From: Anaerolineaceae bacterium
Lineage (GTDB): Bacteria; Chloroflexota; Anaerolineae; Anaerolineales; Anaerolineaceae
Assembly: GCA_011620465.1 (NCBI GenBank)
Contig: WOZC01000077.1
Coordinates: 1-18,433, forward strand
Direction of reading: 5' to 3'
Length of the DNA: 18,433 nucleotides
The notes under the pieces were generated by a model. The model did no database searches and was not told where the DNA came from. It was given only the letters and a program-made list of their open reading frames with translations. Position numbers and translations under genes: made by a program. Below, piece after piece: positions 1 to 6,366 of the stretch (position 1 is the stretch's first letter; each line of letters starts with the position of its first letter).

Positions 1-133
1 GTTGGGACTGAACTTATAGACTGAAGACTCGACTTCTCACTTTCTTTGAGCGTAAATGGAGGTATCTGTTCAATAAGATATAGTACAAGGGTGCTGAAAA
101 TTTTCTTGAGTTTTATCATGAACATGCGTCTAA

Positions 134-159
134 AAAACCTATCGATATGGATAGGTTTT
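134..159. terminator. Hairpin with T-run, possible bidirectional terminator
   Basis: A perfect 10-bp stem, AAAACCTATC pairing with GATAGGTTTT, encloses a 6-nt loop. On the minus strand the stem runs into six consecutive T (four paired, two beyond). On the plus strand the 3' arm itself ends in TTTT. It could end a gene entering from the left edge or act as a second stop for minus-strand transcription. Which gene it serves cannot be seen. Confidence 0.5.
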
Positions 160-223
160 CGGGTTACAAACCTACCAATTTACCAATTATGGTATATTGC
201 AATGGAATTACTGAAATGATACT

Positions 224-295
224 CTTGAACTATTTCAAGAAGAGAATCTTTCTGTAATCAATAAAATATTTCTCTTCTCAACTAAATAGTTCAAG
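224..295. repeat. Long imperfect inverted repeat (about 72 nt)
   Basis: The outer arms are a perfect 12-bp match: CTTGAACTATTT (224-235) and AAATAGTTCAAG (284-295). The inner arms are a perfect 9-bp match: AGAAGAGAA (238-246) and TTCTCTTCT (270-278). An asymmetric internal loop (2 nt against 5 nt) separates the two stems and a 23-nt AT-rich apical loop remains. It has no T-run, so it is not an obvious terminator. It may be a structured RNA or a decayed small inverted-repeat element. Confidence 0.6.
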
Positions 296-311
296 AATCG
301 ACGCATGTTTA

Positions 312-336
312 AACCAAAAACGACCATTTCTGGTCG
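312..336 (-). terminator. Intrinsic terminator of the tRNA-fMet gene
   Basis: Read on the minus strand, a 6-bp stem CGACCA/TGGTCG with a 4-nt loop (336-321) is followed at once by TTTTTGG. It starts 12 nt beyond the last tRNA base, the expected place for a monocistronic tRNA terminator. Confidence 0.8.
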
Positions 337-348
337 TCTGGAAAATAG

Positions 349-420
<72 letters not shown>

Positions 421-431
421 ATGGAATCCGT

Positions 432-460
432 ATTATAGAGGATTGAAATCGAAAAGTCAA
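432..460 (-). promoter_or_regulatory. Sigma70-type promoter of tRNA-fMet
   Basis: On the minus strand TTGACT (460-455) and TATAAT (437-432) are separated by exactly 17 nt. The -10 box ends 11 nt before the first tRNA base, so the transcript would carry only a few 5' leader nucleotides for RNase P. This is among the strongest promoters in the window, as expected for a stable RNA gene. Confidence 0.85.
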
Positions 461-466
461 GCATTT

Positions 467-509
467 CGAATTATTCGAATTATTGGTCGCTTCCTACATA
501 CGAATTATT
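467..509. repeat. Three copies of CGAATTATT upstream of the tRNA promoter
   Basis: CGAATTATT occurs at 467-475, 476-484 (tandem) and 501-509. The copies begin 6 bp upstream of the -35 box of the tRNA promoter. An AT-rich block there could act as an UP element for RNA polymerase alpha subunits; this is inferred from position and composition only. Confidence 0.5.
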
Positions 510-725
510 GTTCCCTTCCGACCAGTAATCAAGATTAATTCAACAAAGATCCCCAACCTAATAAAAAAGACGAATAAGAGGGCGCACAGTTTTTTCCAGC
601 CGATGGCAATATGAAAACCACCTAAGGGTGGGAAGTTTTTCCAGGGATATGGAAAGGTGGATGAGCAGGCCAGGTTAAACAGCCCAATCTGATCTGCAAG
701 GTACCAAATTAACAGCCTTCGGAAG
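510..725. other. Non-coding stretch downstream of the ATPase operon
   Basis: No gene is recognised. One minus-strand frame stays open for 81 codons from a TTG at 739 (inside the end of atpG) to 494 and would encode a peptide with one hydrophobic segment. It has no ribosome-binding site, no recognised family, and its end runs into the tRNA upstream repeats, so it is not called as a gene here. Confidence 0.4.
614..631 (-). terminator. Weak terminator candidate after atpG
   Basis: On the minus strand the 5-bp stem CCACC/GGTGG with a 4-nt loop is followed by TTTTC. It lies about 95 nt beyond the atpG stop. The stem and T-run are short; nothing stronger was seen between atpG and the tRNA promoter. 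Confidence 0.35.
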
Positions 726-1631
726 TTATCTCTGGGCAAGGAGCCCGGAACCAGCCAGAAGTTCCTGCAATTGTTGGGTGATTACCTTGCGGCGGTTTGC
801 CTGCACCTCGAGCGAAAGCTCTTCCAGCAAGTTGGAGGTGTTTTCCTTGGCTTCCTCCAACAGGCGATATCGGAACAAGTTCTCTGCAGCAACAGAGTCC
901 AGAATCAAGCGGTAGAACTGGATGGCGGCAATATGGCTTTCGATCTTTTCAAAAATCAATTCTGGATCACCTTCGACAATCGGAATTGGCCAGAGCTCTT
1001 TTTCTTCCTCCTGTTCATCAACCAGGTGCTCTGCCTTCCCCGAAAGCAGCTCGGTCAGGAGTGGTCGATAGTTTGTATTGGAGTCCAATCGCCGGTACGA
1101 AAGTATCGTCACTTTTTTCAGGTTTCCCTCTTCAAAACCGTTATCCCACTCGCGGATTAGTTTGGCTGCAACATCATAATCGGGCAGGGATCCACTGATC
1201 AGGTTGCCCCGGGCTTTGAATGTCACCCCTGCCTGCCGCAAGAGAGGGTGGATGCGCTGCCCAAAGGCAAGCACGCAGATCGTCTCGTCCTGGTTTGCAT
1301 CCAGGAATTCCCGTGCCAGGTGGGTAAGGTTCTTGTTGTACTGCCCCACGATGCCACGAGAGCTTCCGATCACTGCAAGCACCTGGTGTTGTTGGGTCGG
1401 ACGAAAATCAAAAGGCTCTTCTGATGTACGCGTTGGCGCTTTTCGATCAACGGTTTTCCGTACCAATTCAGCAACCTCAGTAAACCTCCTGGCATATTCA
1501 TCCAGCGTACCCTGCCGGTTCATCGCCATCTGCATCGTACTCAACGAGAGCACGCGCAGAGAGGATATCAAAGGCTCGATCGCCTTCAGGTTTTCCAGGC
1601 GAGATTGAGCGCGTTCTTTGCCTTCAGACAT
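726..1631 (-). CDS. atpG: N-type ATPase gamma subunit
   Basis: The gamma subunit is the central rotor shaft of a rotary ATPase; it turns inside the alpha/beta hexamer and connects it to the c-ring. The protein has 301 residues, the usual size. It is divergent, but both conserved ends are recognisable: an N-terminal helix (about 10-45) containing LKAIEPLISSLRVLSLSTMQ, and a C-terminal helix with SVAAENLFRYRLLEEAKENT and VITQQLQELLAG, equivalent to the canonical ITQEI region that closes gamma. It is the last gene of the operon. A GGAAG ribosome-binding site lies just before the ATG, and the stop of the PII-like gene is 9 nt upstream. The low similarity to textbook gamma fits the N-ATPase family. 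Between residues about 205 and 220 it carries an acidic stretch (DEQEEEKE) that may be a surface loop. Confidence 0.93.
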   Translation of the reverse strand: MSEGKERAQSRLENLKAIEPLISSLRVLSLSTMQMAMNRQGTLDEYARRFTEVAELVRKTVDRKAPTRTSEEPFDFRPTQQHQVLAVIGSSRGIVGQYNKNLTHLAREFLDANQDETICVLAFGQRIHPLLRQAGVTFKARGNLISGSLPDYDVAAKLIREWDNGFEEGNLKKVTILSYRRLDSNTNYRPLLTELLSGKAEHLVDEQEEEKELWPIPIVEGDPELIFEKIESHIAAIQFYRLILDSVAAENLFRYRLLEEAKENTSNLLEELSLEVQANRRKVITQQLQELLAGSGLLAQR

Positions 1632-1640
1632 GCACTTCCT

Positions 1641-1979
1641 TTAGGGCAATTCGTAGGGGTCAAGCGTCCAAATAAAGACCACCGCACCACTTTGACCCAG
1701 TTTTTTGCCCTCATTAGCGAGATGAGGTTCATCGACTTCACCGGACACAGCAAGCCCATACCCACGGTGGATCATGATCTCCCCGGTGTATGAAGAGCTG
1801 ATAATGTCGAGCACTTTTTGGAGATCACTGGTTCGTACGGCAATAAACAGGGTCAGCTGGGATTGTCGCAGCATTCCGCCCCGGGTTTCTTGATAAGTAG
1901 CGGTAAAACCCGAATCGATGAGTGAAGTCAAAACTTTGTCTCCGCATTTTCGTGGAACAACAGCCATGATCATTTTCAT
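1641..1979 (-). CDS. PII-like protein of the PstA/DarA (cyclic-di-AMP receptor, DUF970) family
   Basis: The 112-residue protein aligns without gaps over its N-terminal half to Bacillus subtilis DarA (YaaQ) as I remember it: MKMIMAVV, the LIDSGF turn, then a TRGGML segment and a strand ending FIAV; near the C-terminus GAVVFIW matches the final PII-fold strand. DarA/PstA proteins are trimeric and bind cyclic-di-AMP between subunits. The positions I recall as ligand contacts are largely changed here: 24 Asn to Gly, 26 Arg to Thr, 36 Phe to Met, 41 Asn to Gln, 47 Gly to Ala, while Thr28, Gly34, Gly35 and Leu37 are kept. It may therefore bind a different nucleotide. The ATG at 1979 overlaps the atpA stop as ATGA, implying translational coupling; an upstream in-frame start would extend it into atpA and is less likely. 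Its place between atpA and atpG suggests a role in sensing or tuning the ATPase. Fold assignment is firm, ligand and target unknown. Confidence 0.85.
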   Translation of the reverse strand: MKMIMAVVPRKCGDKVLTSLIDSGFTATYQETRGGMLRQSQLTLFIAVRTSDLQKVLDIISSSYTGEIMIHRGYGLAVSGEVDEPHLANEGKKLGQSGAVVFIWTLDPYELP

Positions 1980-3646
1980 GAGGTTCGTTTCACTTTCTTC
2001 TCCCAATAGGAGATAAAATTGTCAAATTCACGAATGAGTTCGTCTTCAATTTCCTGGTTGAGATCGCCGCGGTACCTGATTTGGTCAACACATTGCGCGG
2101 CATGATTGTAAACATAAACGAGCATTTCTTTCGAAAACTCAGGGATGTCTGCCGGATCAACAGTATCCATAAAGCCCTTGGTGAGCGCATAAAACAAGAT
2201 GACCTGGTCTTCCATTTTGACCGGTTTGTGTGGACCTTGCTTCAAGATCGCCTCAACCCGCTGACCTCGTTCGATCTGCTGTTTAGTGGCGTCGTTGACT
2301 TCAGTGCTAAAACGGGCAAAGCGAGCCACCTCTTCATATTGGCTCAATTCCAGCTTAAGCGCACCCACCATGGATTTCATGGCAGGTTCTTGCGCTGCCG
2401 AACCAACACGCGAAACCGACCTGCCGATATCTATGGCGGGCTTGCTGCCCTTGTTGAAGGCGTCCGCATCCAAAACGATCTGTCCATCCGTGATCGAGAT
2501 CAGGTTGGTGACAATATAACTGGATATGTCCCCACGCTGTGTTGTCACAATTGGCAGCGCTGTGATCGACCCACCGCCATTTTCCTCGTTCAAACGACAG
2601 GCTCGTTCCAACAGGCGGGAATGCAGGTAAAAGACATCGCCTGGGTAGGCTTCCCGTCCTGGCGGTCTGCGTAAAAGCAAGCTAATTTCGCGATAGGTGT
2701 CAGCGTGTTTCGAAAGATCGTCATAAACAATCAGCACGTCCATGCCCAGGTCCAGGAAAAACTCAGCAATGGTCACACCGGCGTAAGGCGCCAGGTATCG
2801 TAAAGCTGGCGGGTCATCCGGACTGGAGACCATCACCGTAGTCTGGTTCATCACACCACCAGCCTTCAGAGTTTCGATCGCGTTCAGGACCGAAGTCTTT
2901 TTCTGACCAATGGAGACATAAACGCATTTTACATCGGTCCCTTTTTGGCTCAGAATAGTGTCAATCGCAAGGGTCGTCTTGCCAATTTGCCGGTCGCCAA
3001 CAATCAATTCACGTTGACCACGACCTAAAGGCAACAAGGCGTCAATCTTTTTTGTACCAGTATACAAAGGCGTGTCCACCGGTGCTCTCGCGATCACACC
3101 AGGGGCGATCCGTTCAATGTTCCTGAATTCAGAGGGCATGATCGGGCGGTTATCGTCCAATGGGCGACCAAGCGAATCGACAACCCTCCCCAAAAAAGAC
3201 ATCCCTACAGGGATACTCAGCCGCCGTCCTGTGGCTTCTGCCAAATCCCCGCCCCGGATGCCTGTATCCGGACCCAGCAAAATCACATCCACATGCTTCA
3301 CGTCCAGGTTGAGCACCATACCTTGCACCCTATTTGGAAAGGATACCAATTCTTCCAGGTGCACCATGGGCAGACCGCTCAACGTAGCGATGCCGTTCCC
3401 AATGTGCTGGACTGTGCCGACACTTCGGATAGTTACGCGGTGCTTTTGCGCCTGGCTGGCTGTCAGGAGTTCCTTGATAACAAAATCGGTACTCATGCTC
3501 CTGAGTTTGGGCGTAAGCTGCTCACTGACCTTTGCCTTGACTTGATCAAGAAAAAGCGCTGTGCCAATAGAAAGCGGATCATTTTCTCGAAGACGATCGG
3601 CGAGTTCAGACAACCTGATTTGAGCAGCGAGGTCTAAATCAGTCAT
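1976..3646 (-). CDS. atpA: N-type ATPase alpha subunit
   Basis: The non-catalytic nucleotide-binding subunit of the F1-like head, three copies alternating with beta. The 556 residues contain an N-terminal segment that in F-ATPases contacts delta, a beta barrel (about 75-145), the P-loop GDRQIGKT (about 217-224), the VYDDLSKHA region with LLLRRPPGREAYPGDVFYLH, and SVSRVGSAAQ with the arginine finger that reaches into the catalytic site. The protein is somewhat longer than the common ~505 residues, with extra residues at both ends. Its ATG lies inside the end of atpF (8-nt overlap), and its TGA overlaps the ATG of the PII-like gene. All key residues are present, so the enzyme should be functional. 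Confidence 0.97.
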   Translation of the reverse strand: MTDLDLAAQIRLSELADRLRENDPLSIGTALFLDQVKAKVSEQLTPKLRSMSTDFVIKELLTASQAQKHRVTIRSVGTVQHIGNGIATLSGLPMVHLEELVSFPNRVQGMVLNLDVKHVDVILLGPDTGIRGGDLAEATGRRLSIPVGMSFLGRVVDSLGRPLDDNRPIMPSEFRNIERIAPGVIARAPVDTPLYTGTKKIDALLPLGRGQRELIVGDRQIGKTTLAIDTILSQKGTDVKCVYVSIGQKKTSVLNAIETLKAGGVMNQTTVMVSSPDDPPALRYLAPYAGVTIAEFFLDLGMDVLIVYDDLSKHADTYREISLLLRRPPGREAYPGDVFYLHSRLLERACRLNEENGGGSITALPIVTTQRGDISSYIVTNLISITDGQIVLDADAFNKGSKPAIDIGRSVSRVGSAAQEPAMKSMVGALKLELSQYEEVARFARFSTEVNDATKQQIERGQRVEAILKQGPHKPVKMEDQVILFYALTKGFMDTVDPADIPEFSKEMLVYVYNHAAQCVDQIRYRGDLNQEIEDELIREFDNFISYWEKKVKRTS

Positions 3647-4427
3647 TTTCCGGTGCTGCCAGTGTTTCTAACTTCAGGTTGATATCCTCCCGAAGTGAAT
3701 TCAAATGAGTGCCCACAGAATTGTCCAGGACGACATCGCCAATGCGGACTTTTATCCCGGCCACCAGCTCTGGTTGGATGCTGATTTCCAGCTCAACTTC
3801 TTTGTCTGCCAGGGCGTTAAAAGTGCTGATCAACTTTATTTCCTGTTCAGTGCTCAACTCCCGCGGAACAGCCACTTCAACGGTTGGGATGCGATCCACC
3901 AATGAATCACGAATCCCCTGGACCATGCGCATATCGGTTTTGCCCAGGTTCCAGATCGTACGGCTCAACTCTTCGATCAGTTCGTCATGCACTTTCGGTT
4001 GAGTCACTTGCGAGAGGGTGACATTGGATATCCTGATTATTGCATCGACCAGTTCCGCCTGCGAATGTTTGATATCTACTTCCTGTTCCTTTCGAGCATC
4101 ACTGACCGCATTCAGCATGATTTGGTTCGCTTCTTCTCGGGTCGCATCCAGCAACTCTCGCTGCTGGATTTGACTGTTCTTGTAAGCCTCATCCGTGATC
4201 CGCTGAATTTCCTGGTCCAGGTTCAACAAGCGTTCGTCTAATTCAGCCAACTTCACGGATGCCGCTTCACGGTCCTGGTGCAAGGCAGCGTGCGTGGCTG
4301 CCTTGTCGGCTGCACGCTCTTCCGCCCGTTCGGTCATGGGTTTAAAGACCAAAAAGTAGAGGATCACCGTCAGAACCAGGAAGTTAATAATCTCCCAGAT
4401 GATGGTGCCTAAATCCAAATCGAGCAT
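3639..4427 (-). CDS. atpF: N-type ATPase b subunit fused to a delta-like C-terminal domain
   Basis: Peripheral stalk subunit that holds the alpha/beta head against rotation. It has 262 residues, against about 160 for an ordinary b. The order is one N-terminal membrane helix (about 8-30, WEIINFLVLTVILYFLVF), a long charged coiled-coil (about 33-125), and a C-terminal region (about 185-255) that reads like the end of subunit delta: a VEVAVPRELS strand, then ELVAGIKVRIGDVVLDNSV. No separate atpH is found in the operon, so this fusion most likely supplies delta function. A GGGGGGA ribosome-binding site sits within the end of atpE, 3 nt separate the two genes, and the stop overlaps atpA by 8 nt. 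Confidence 0.93.
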   Translation of the reverse strand: MLDLDLGTIIWEIINFLVLTVILYFLVFKPMTERAEERAADKAATHAALHQDREAASVKLAELDERLLNLDQEIQRITDEAYKNSQIQQRELLDATREEANQIMLNAVSDARKEQEVDIKHSQAELVDAIIRISNVTLSQVTQPKVHDELIEELSRTIWNLGKTDMRMVQGIRDSLVDRIPTVEVAVPRELSTEQEIKLISTFNALADKEVELEISIQPELVAGIKVRIGDVVLDNSVGTHLNSLREDINLKLETLAAPEND

Positions 4428-4430
4428 GTC

Positions 4431-4709
4431 TTATCCCCCCAAAAAAAGTGTGATCAGCGGGTTCGCAAACAAGAGCACCAAAACAATCAGCAAAACATAG
4501 ATGGATGCCGTTTCCAGGAGCGCCATTGCAATCAACATTGCAGTACGCAGCTGGGGTGCGGCGTCAGGCTGGCGTGCCATCCCTTCGATTGCTTTTTCGG
4601 CAGTTTTGCCTTCCACCCAGGTGGGGATCATTGTTCCAACCACGACTGCCACTCCACAAACAATAGTCGTGACGATGATGATCAAAACTTCAGGGCTTAG
4701 ATTCTCCAT
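4431..4709 (-). CDS. atpE: N-type ATPase c subunit (rotor ring, two glutamates)
   Basis: A 92-residue hairpin of two membrane helices (about 8-40 and 55-90) joined by the conserved ARQPDA loop, where F1 contacts the ring. The ion-carrying carboxylate is Glu66 in LLETASIY. A second glutamate, Glu33 in WVEGK, falls where Na+-type rings have glutamine (Gln32 of Ilyobacter). Thr67 and Tyr71 match the hydroxyl side chains of the Na+ site, giving a mixed signature. The glycine-rich GxGxGxG packing motif of the first helix is largely replaced by Val, Met and Pro. Ring size and coupling ion therefore cannot be read directly. The ATG lies within the end of atpB (20-nt overlap), with AGGA upstream. Confidence 0.95.
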   Translation of the reverse strand: MENLSPEVLIIIVTTIVCGVAVVVGTMIPTWVEGKTAEKAIEGMARQPDAAPQLRTAMLIAMALLETASIYVLLIVLVLLFANPLITLFLGG

Positions 4710-5430
4710 TAGCCATATCCTTTCTAATTTTCCTATCGAATAATTTCTTGATACTTGTCTTTTTACCTGCTGTTTTCATTACTGAGTCTTCCTCGTTGAT
4801 CTCCACAGCAGCAGAGATGAATAAAGCAGCCAGCGTAGTAAGCACGAAGGCTTGCAAAACTCCCGACACCATCGTGACTGCGGTCAAGGCGATGGGTAAC
4901 AGATAGGGAATAATTGAAAATACGATCGCAACGATCAGGTCGCCACTCAAGATATTGCCAAAAAGGCGCATTGAAAGCGACAGCGTGCGGCTAAACTGAC
5001 CGATCAGTTCAATTGGGAACATAATAATTGGCGTAGCAAAGTCTTTCAGGTAACCCCAAACGCCTTTCTTGATCATGCCATAGATATGAACCGATAAAAC
5101 TACGATAATTGCCAGCGCAATGGTCAGGTTGATATCTGAAGTCGGTGACTTCATCCCAGGAACGATTGATATCAGGTTTGAAATAAGTGTAAAAACCATC
5201 AAGCTTCCCAGTAAGGGGATGTAAGGATGCAAATCGTCGACGTCCATCGCATCATCAAGAATGCTGATGATCATCTCGAGAATGTACTCCAACAAGTTTG
5301 GTTTCAATACCTTCAGGATCAAGATCAGGGCAACAATTATGCCCATGGTTATCCAGGTGTAGACCACGGTATCACGTATCGGGAAAATCCCAAAGAGCGT
5401 GAAGATGATCGGGTGTTCTATTACATCCAA
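4690..5430 (-). CDS. atpB: N-type ATPase a subunit
   Basis: The membrane stator that forms the ion half-channels against the c-ring. It has 246 residues with about five to six hydrophobic helices. The essential arginine is in SLSMRLFGNILSGDL (about residue 154), next to the usual Asn and Gly residues, and the last helix has the typical VLQAFVLTTLAALFISAA segment. The hydrophilic tail is unusually long and basic (KKTSIKKLFDRKIRKD), and its final codons are shared with the start of atpE. It starts 1 nt after the atpR stop codon. Confidence 0.96.
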   Translation of the reverse strand: MDVIEHPIIFTLFGIFPIRDTVVYTWITMGIIVALILILKVLKPNLLEYILEMIISILDDAMDVDDLHPYIPLLGSLMVFTLISNLISIVPGMKSPTSDINLTIALAIIVVLSVHIYGMIKKGVWGYLKDFATPIIMFPIELIGQFSRTLSLSMRLFGNILSGDLIVAIVFSIIPYLLPIALTAVTMVSGVLQAFVLTTLAALFISAAVEINEEDSVMKTAGKKTSIKKLFDRKIRKDMANGESKP

Positions 5431-5431
5431 A

Positions 5432-5758
5432 TTACTTCTCCTTTACTCCTGTGTCTTGCTTGTTGAGTTTTATATTATAGAGAATGACCTGGATCCAGGT
5501 TACAACAGTGATAGTAATCGCCATCCCAACCACAGCAATTGGCTCGGTTTTCAGCGCAAGGGAAAAAAGCACTCCAATCATCAGGAAAACGAAAACCCGC
5601 CGAATTATCAGCCCGGTAAGGTGAGATTTCGCGTTTTCGATTGGCGGGTGGATTTCTTCTATACTTTTCCTTAACCATTGGAAAGACAGCACAGACCAAC
5701 CCGCAGAAACGAAAATCCACAGAATGATCCAGAGAATATTCACTTTTTCATTCATCAT
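5432..5758 (-). CDS. atpR: AtpR-like N-ATPase accessory membrane protein
   Basis: A 108-residue protein with three predicted membrane helices: about 9-27, 48-67 (which follows a double arginine in GLIIRRVF), and 72-96. Size, topology, the arginine at the start of the second helix and position directly before atpB match AtpR, a small protein found only in N-ATPase operons and thought to help with c-ring assembly or the proton/sodium path. Sequence similarity is weak, so the name rests largely on operon position. It overlaps atpQ by 11 nt; a second ATG three bases on is an equally possible start. Confidence 0.75.
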   Translation of the reverse strand: MMNEKVNILWIILWIFVSAGWSVLSFQWLRKSIEEIHPPIENAKSHLTGLIIRRVFVFLMIGVLFSLALKTEPIAVVGMAITITVVTWIQVILYNIKLNKQDTGVKEK

Positions 5759-6086
5759 CGTAATTACGCCACTCTTTCCTAATACCTTTGCTTTCTTCTT
5801 CTTTCTTTTCCTTGTTTATCAAGTAAAACTCATATCTTATGTATTTCACTACCGCAAAAATTGCTGAGACCAGACCAATACCGAGCAAAATAAAGGTCCA
5901 GCGGACTCCGGTATCCAAACGCCTGTCAAAAATAAAACCCAAAAAAGGTCCGCCAACAATTGGGATGGCAATTTCCCAGCCAATTGTCGTCGCCCGCAAA
6001 TCTCGTGAGCTAAAGAGCTTGCGACGCCTGATCGGAATGCGTTCTGTTTTTGCATTTTCGCCGCCCTGGCACTTTTTCTCAGTCAT
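5748..6086 (-). CDS. atpQ: AtpQ (AtpI/AtpZ-like) N-ATPase accessory membrane protein
   Basis: A 112-residue protein: a basic N-terminus (about 1-30), two membrane helices with the AtpZ/AtpI-style pattern (GWEIAIPIVGGPFLGFIFD, then a charged turn, then WTFILLGIGLVSAIFAVVKY), and a highly charged tail (KEKKEEESK). AtpI/AtpZ proteins assist assembly of c-rings and may form Mg2+ or Ca2+ channels; AtpQ is the counterpart in N-ATPase operons. It lies 7 nt after atpC and overlaps atpR, as in the D-C-Q-R order of that family. Confidence 0.8.
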   Translation of the reverse strand: MTEKKCQGGENAKTERIPIRRRKLFSSRDLRATTIGWEIAIPIVGGPFLGFIFDRRLDTGVRWTFILLGIGLVSAIFAVVKYIRYEFYLINKEKKEEESKGIRKEWRNYDDE

Positions 6087-6093
6087 CTAGCCC

Positions 6094-6366
6094 TTAGTGA
6101 GTTGTTAATATGCTAACCAGGTCATTACTAATTGTAAGAATGCCACCTTTGACTTGTACAATCTGTTCGTAACCATCCTGCCGATACTTCAGCTCTCCGT
6201 CGGCAGTCGCGGTAATAAGTGGAGCGTGTCCCGGGCGCAACCCCAGCCATGACCCGTCTGCCAGCAGCACCTGCAAAGCGCTGATGTTCTCCAGCCTCAA
6301 TCCGCCCGAACCCAGGCTCAGGACTTCGACCGTCAGTTTTCTCTTATCTTCATCCGACGAGCCCAT
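6094..6366 (-). CDS. atpC: N-type ATPase epsilon subunit (short form)
   Basis: Epsilon joins gamma to the c-ring. The 90 residues cover only the N-terminal beta-sandwich: LTVEVLSLGS, LRPGHAPLITA (the conserved LPGH.P turn) and a final strand GGILTISNDLVSIL. The C-terminal two-helix domain that inhibits ATP hydrolysis in standard bacterial F-ATPases is absent. The stop follows the last strand and the next gene starts 7 nt later, so this is the natural length and not a frameshift. Lack of that brake is a feature of N-ATPases. The start overlaps the end of atpD by 17 nt. Confidence 0.93.
   Translation of the reverse strand: MGSSDEDKRKLTVEVLSLGSGGLRLENISALQVLLADGSWLGLRPGHAPLITATADGELKYRQDGYEQIVQVKGGILTISNDLVSILTTH

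Larger units (their letters stand above)
1..311. other. AT-rich stretch without a gene
   Basis: No convincing coding frame is present on either strand. The stretch is AT-rich and holds two hairpins, listed separately at 134-159 and 224-295. It lies downstream of the tRNA gene and its terminator in the minus direction, so it probably separates that unit from a gene outside the window. Confidence 0.6.

Noticed and set aside
2081..2674. Plus-strand open frame of 197 codons antisense to atpA
   Set aside because: It is a shadow of the conserved alpha-subunit coding frame; it has no ribosome-binding site or family resemblance.
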